NCBI GenBank assembly: GCA_002329325.1 | Contig: DCTX01000041.1 | Location: forward strand, 1-8,794 | Length of the DNA: 8,794 nt | Origin: Anaerolineales bacterium UBA1429 | GTDB taxonomy: Bacteria > Chloroflexota > Anaerolineae > UBA1429 | Direction: 5' to 3' | In this document: piece by piece, positions 6,686 through 8,794 of the stretch | Position numbering within the stretch: position 1 is the first letter of the stretch | Layout of the letters: each line of letters begins with the position of its first letter | The notes under the pieces: generated by a model | Told to the model about the DNA's origin: nothing | Seen by the model: the letters and a program-made list of their open reading frames with translations, nothing else | Databases searched by the model: none | Position numbers and translations under genes: made by a program

Positions 6686-8610
6686 TACGCGTTGATCTTG
6701 ATATAGTTCAGCATGCCGCCGGCCAGCAGCACCTCTACCTCGCGGGGAGAGAGGCTCGAGACCGCCGGGAAGGTCCAGCCACCCGTGACGTTCTCCACGA
6801 CCACGTCGCTGCCGGAGCGCAGCGCCCCCGGAAGATCGGCGATGCGCAGCACGTCGCCCTGCTGGATGCGGGCCCAATCTGCCGGATCGCGGAAGGTCAG
6901 GGGCACGATGCCCACGTTCGCCAGATTGGCGTGGTGGATGCGGGCAAAGCTCTTGGCGATGACCGCCTGCACCCCCAGATACATGGGCACCAGCGCCGCG
7001 TGCTCGCGGCTGGAGCCCTGCCCATAGTTCTCGCCGCCCAGGACGAAACCGCCGCCCGCGGCGAGGGCCCGCTCGGGGAAGGTCTTGTCGATGGTGCCAA
7101 AGACAAACTGGCTCAGGGCGGGCACATTGGAGCGGTAGGGCAGGATAGAAGCCCCCGCCGGCATGATGTCATCGGTGGTGATGTTATCGCCCGTGCGCAG
7201 CAGCACGACGCCCTGGATCGTGCTCTCCAGCACGTCTCGGGTGGGCAGAGGCGCGATGTTGGGGCCCCGGACGATCTCGACGTCCGAGCCGTCTGCCAGG
7301 GGCGGGAGGATCATGCGGTCGTCCACGGCAAAGCGCTCCGGCACCGAGATCTGCGGCGCCTCGCCCAGGTCCCGCGGATCGGTGAGGACGCCGGTGATGG
7401 CGGAGGCGGCGCACACTTCGGCGCTGGCCAGGTAGATGCCCGCATCCGCCGTGCCCGAGCGCCCCTGAAAGTTGCGGTTGAAGGAGCGCAGCGAGGCCGC
7501 GCCGCTGGCCGGCGCCTGGCCCATGCCGATGCACGGCCCGCAGCCCGCATCCAGGATGCGCGCCCCGGCGGAGACCAGATCGGCCAGGGCGCCGCTCTCG
7601 GCGATCATCGCCAATGCCTGGCGGCTGCCGGGGCTCACCGTCAGCGATACGCTGGGGGCGATGATGCGCCCCTTGAGGATCGCCGCCACCGTCTGCAGAT
7701 CCACCACCGAGGAGTTGGTGCAGCTCCCGATGCAGACCTGATCGATGCGCGTGCCCGCCGCCTCGCGCACCGGCACCACGCGATCGGGCATGTGGGGCAG
7801 GGCCACCAGCGGCTCCAGCTCGGAGAGGTTGATCTCGACCACCTCGTCGTACTCGGCGTCGGCGTCGGCGGCCAGGGGCTGCCAGTCACTCGCGCGGCCC
7901 TGGGCTGCCAGGAAGCGGGCGGTCTGCTCGTCGCTGGGGAAGAGCGAGCCGGTGGCGCCCAGCTCGGCGCCCATGTTGGTGATGGTCGCCCGTTGGGGCA
8001 CCGTCAGCCCGGCGATGCCCGGCCCGTCGTACTCAAAGATGCGCCCGATGCCGCCCTTGACCGAGAGGCGCCGCAGCAGCTCCAGGATCACGTCCTTGGC
8101 CGAGACACAGGGGCGCAACGCGCCCACCAGCCGCACCAGGACGATCTTGGGCATGGTGATGTAAAAGGGACGCCCCGCCATGGCCACGGCCACATCCAGC
8201 CCGCCGGCGCCCATGGCCAGCATACCCAGCCCGCCGCAGGTGGGGGTGTGGCTATCGGCCCCCAGGAGGGTCTTGCCGGGCACGCCAAAGCGCTCCAGGT
8301 GCACTTGATGGCAGATTCCGTTGCCCGGCCGGGAGAAGTGGATGCCGTAGCGGGCGGCCACCGTCTGCAGGTAGCGATGGTCGTCGGCGTTGCGAAAGTC
8401 GGTCTGCAGCATGTTGTGGTCGGCATAGCTGACCGACAGGTCGGTGCGCACCCGAGGCAGGCCCATGGCCTCGAACTGCAGGTAGGTCATGGTGCCAGTG
8501 GCATCCTGGGTTAGCGTCTGATCGATGCGCAGGCCGATCTCTTGGCCGGGCGCCATCTCGCCCTCGACCAGGTGCTCGCGGATGATTTTGGCGGCAAGGG
8601 TCTGGCTCAT
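6685..8610 (-). CDS. acn: Aconitate hydratase, Aquifex-type (small, single-chain)
   Basis: This [4Fe-4S] enzyme isomerises citrate to isocitrate via cis-aconitate in the cytoplasm. The product has 641 residues, shorter than AcnA or AcnB (about 850-900) and fitting the 'putative aconitase, Aquifex type' family. Visible blocks are TQDATGTMTYLQFEAMG at 34-50, SRPGNGICHQVH at 93-104, DSHTPTCGGLGM at 119-130, GSCTNSS with cluster ligand Cys297, GCGPCIG with Cys357 and Cys360, and NRNFQGR at 378-384. The swivel domain carries NITTDDIMPAG at 476-486 and GENYGQGSSREH at 526-537, with the catalytic Ser533 and Arg535. GCGPC and GQGSSREH argue for aconitase rather than isopropylmalate isomerase, which is usually two chains. 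The start at 8610 has an AGAAAGGA site; the frame is open upstream to a GTG at 8727, but that codon precedes the predicted transcription start. It is first in an operon with isocitrate dehydrogenase, the next pathway step. Confidence 0.93.
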   Translation of the reverse strand: MSQTLAAKIIREHLVEGEMAPGQEIGLRIDQTLTQDATGTMTYLQFEAMGLPRVRTDLSVSYADHNMLQTDFRNADDHRYLQTVAARYGIHFSRPGNGICHQVHLERFGVPGKTLLGADSHTPTCGGLGMLAMGAGGLDVAVAMAGRPFYITMPKIVLVRLVGALRPCVSAKDVILELLRRLSVKGGIGRIFEYDGPGIAGLTVPQRATITNMGAELGATGSLFPSDEQTARFLAAQGRASDWQPLAADADAEYDEVVEINLSELEPLVALPHMPDRVVPVREAAGTRIDQVCIGSCTNSSVVDLQTVAAILKGRIIAPSVSLTVSPGSRQALAMIAESGALADLVSAGARILDAGCGPCIGMGQAPASGAASLRSFNRNFQGRSGTADAGIYLASAEVCAASAITGVLTDPRDLGEAPQISVPERFAVDDRMILPPLADGSDVEIVRGPNIAPLPTRDVLESTIQGVVLLRTGDNITTDDIMPAGASILPYRSNVPALSQFVFGTIDKTFPERALAAGGGFVLGGENYGQGSSREHAALVPMYLGVQAVIAKSFARIHHANLANVGIVPLTFRDPADWARIQQGDVLRIADLPGALRSGSDVVVENVTGGWTFPAVSSLSPREVEVLLAGGMLNYIKINA

Positions 8611-8723
8611 CACAAATCCTTTCTGGGGTGGGCATTCCGCCGTCCGGGGCTCGGGCGCCCGGGCAGTCGGCTGGTGACGGCGCGACATCGCGGCCCTCGG
8701 CGCCCGGCGTCGCGCGCCGCCAG
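8611..8723 (-). other. GC-rich, probably structured 5' leader of the aconitase operon
   Basis: No gene is seen here. The leader is extremely GC-rich and holds several inverted repeats: a CGGGCGCCCG palindrome (8652-8661), a longer-range 8-bp pairing of 8652-8659 with 8699-8706, and CGCG-ACAT-CGCG (8681-8692). The first two compete for the same bases, so alternative folds are possible. I recognise no known riboswitch or protein-binding element such as an iron-responsive loop. The structure may simply reflect base composition. Confidence 0.35.
8617..8624 (-). promoter_or_regulatory. Ribosome binding site that decides the aconitase start
   Basis: On the - strand AGAAAGGA ends 6 bases before the ATG at 8610. 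The in-frame upstream alternatives (ATG at 8688, GTG at 8727) have no comparable purine-rich site, and the extra residues they would add are an Arg/Pro/Ala-rich stretch unlike any aconitase N-terminus. Confidence 0.75.
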
Positions 8724-8729
8724 GCACCT

Positions 8730-8758
8730 ATGGTAGCGACAAGGGGCACTTCTGTCAA
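8730..8758 (-). promoter_or_regulatory. Sigma70-type promoter of the aconitase-isocitrate dehydrogenase operon
   Basis: Read on the - strand, a perfect -35 box TTGACA (8758-8753) is followed by a 17-bp spacer and a TACCAT -10 box (8735-8730, four of six consensus bases with the key first A and last T present). Transcription should start near 8723, giving a 5' leader of about 113 bases before the ATG at 8610. The region is intergenic and the spacing is ideal, so I consider this well supported though untested. Confidence 0.72.
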
Positions 8759-8776
8759 CGCGCCGCCGCGGACGTG

Positions 8777-8790
8777 TCATTCATCAATGA
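8777..8790. repeat. Short AT-rich inverted repeat upstream of the aconitase promoter
   Basis: TCATT-CATC-AATGA is a perfect 5-bp inverted repeat lying in an abrupt AT-rich patch that runs to the window edge (8794), about 19 bases upstream of the -35 box. It could be an operator or activator site for the aconitase operon, or belong to a divergent gene beyond the edge. It is short enough to occur by chance. Confidence 0.25.
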
Positions 8791-8794
8791 TAAT

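Noticed and set aside
5634..6695. Open frame of 353 codons on the + strand opposite isocitrate dehydrogenase
   Set aside because: It mirrors the isocitrate dehydrogenase codons (Gly/Asp/His/Ala-rich), has no family resemblance, and starts within the tail of the terminator.
6670..8514. Long open frame of 614 codons on the + strand opposite aconitase
   Set aside because: It lies antisense to a clearly conserved enzyme. Its translation is His/Gly/Asp/Arg-rich low complexity, typical of the frame mirrored from GC-rich codon positions, and there is no ribosome site or recognisable domain.
8789..8794. GATAAT as a -10 box of a divergent + strand promoter at the right edge
   Set aside because: No -35-like hexamer is found at the right spacing (around 8766-8771 is pure GC) and the downstream gene is outside the window, so it cannot be supported.
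1..8794. CRISPR arrays, insertion sequences, tRNA or rRNA genes, toxin-antitoxin or defence genes
   Set aside because: I looked for tandem repeats with spacers, transposase-like frames and RNA gene motifs and saw none. Conserved metabolic and maturation genes fill almost the entire window.

Overview
The window is a GC-rich bacterial chromosomal segment with two convergent gene sets separated by one intrinsic terminator. All seven genes belong to well-known families, and coding density is very high. The GC richness, the small 'Aquifex-type' aconitase and the short isocitrate dehydrogenase would suit a Chloroflexota-like or other deep-branching GC-rich bacterium. That assignment is inference only, since no rRNA or other taxonomic marker is present.

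Left half, + strand (1-5581): a [NiFe]-hydrogenase maturation operon in the order hypF (5' end outside the window), hypC, hypD, hypE, followed 46 bases later by a 12-helix major facilitator transporter resembling the fosmidomycin-resistance protein Fsr. hypF and hypC are 5 bases apart, and hypC/hypD and hypD/hypE overlap as ATGA, so the four hyp genes look translationally coupled. Together HypF and HypE make the cyanide ligand from carbamoyl phosphate, and HypC-HypD assemble the Fe(CN)2CO unit of the hydrogenase active site. hypA, hypB and hydrogenase structural genes are not in the window; they may lie to the left.

Middle (5582-5651): a perfect 14-bp GC-rich hairpin with a six-T tail sits symmetrically, 19 bases from the stop codon of each converging operon.

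Right half, - strand (8758-5652): a sigma70-type promoter (TTGACA, 17-bp spacer, TACCAT), a GC-rich leader of about 113 bases, then an Aquifex-type aconitase of 641 aa and, 13 bases after it, a 339-aa isocitrate dehydrogenase. The two enzymes catalyse consecutive steps (citrate to isocitrate to 2-oxoglutarate). The dehydrogenase combines the short body typical of NAD-type enzymes with Lys-Tyr residues known to favour NADP, which is the most specific testable oddity here.

I found no CRISPR array, mobile element, tRNA, rRNA or defence system, and no convincing evidence of a new multi-gene system. The findings are modest and concern regulation, start-site choice, cofactor specificity and a transporter of unknown substrate attached to the hyp operon.
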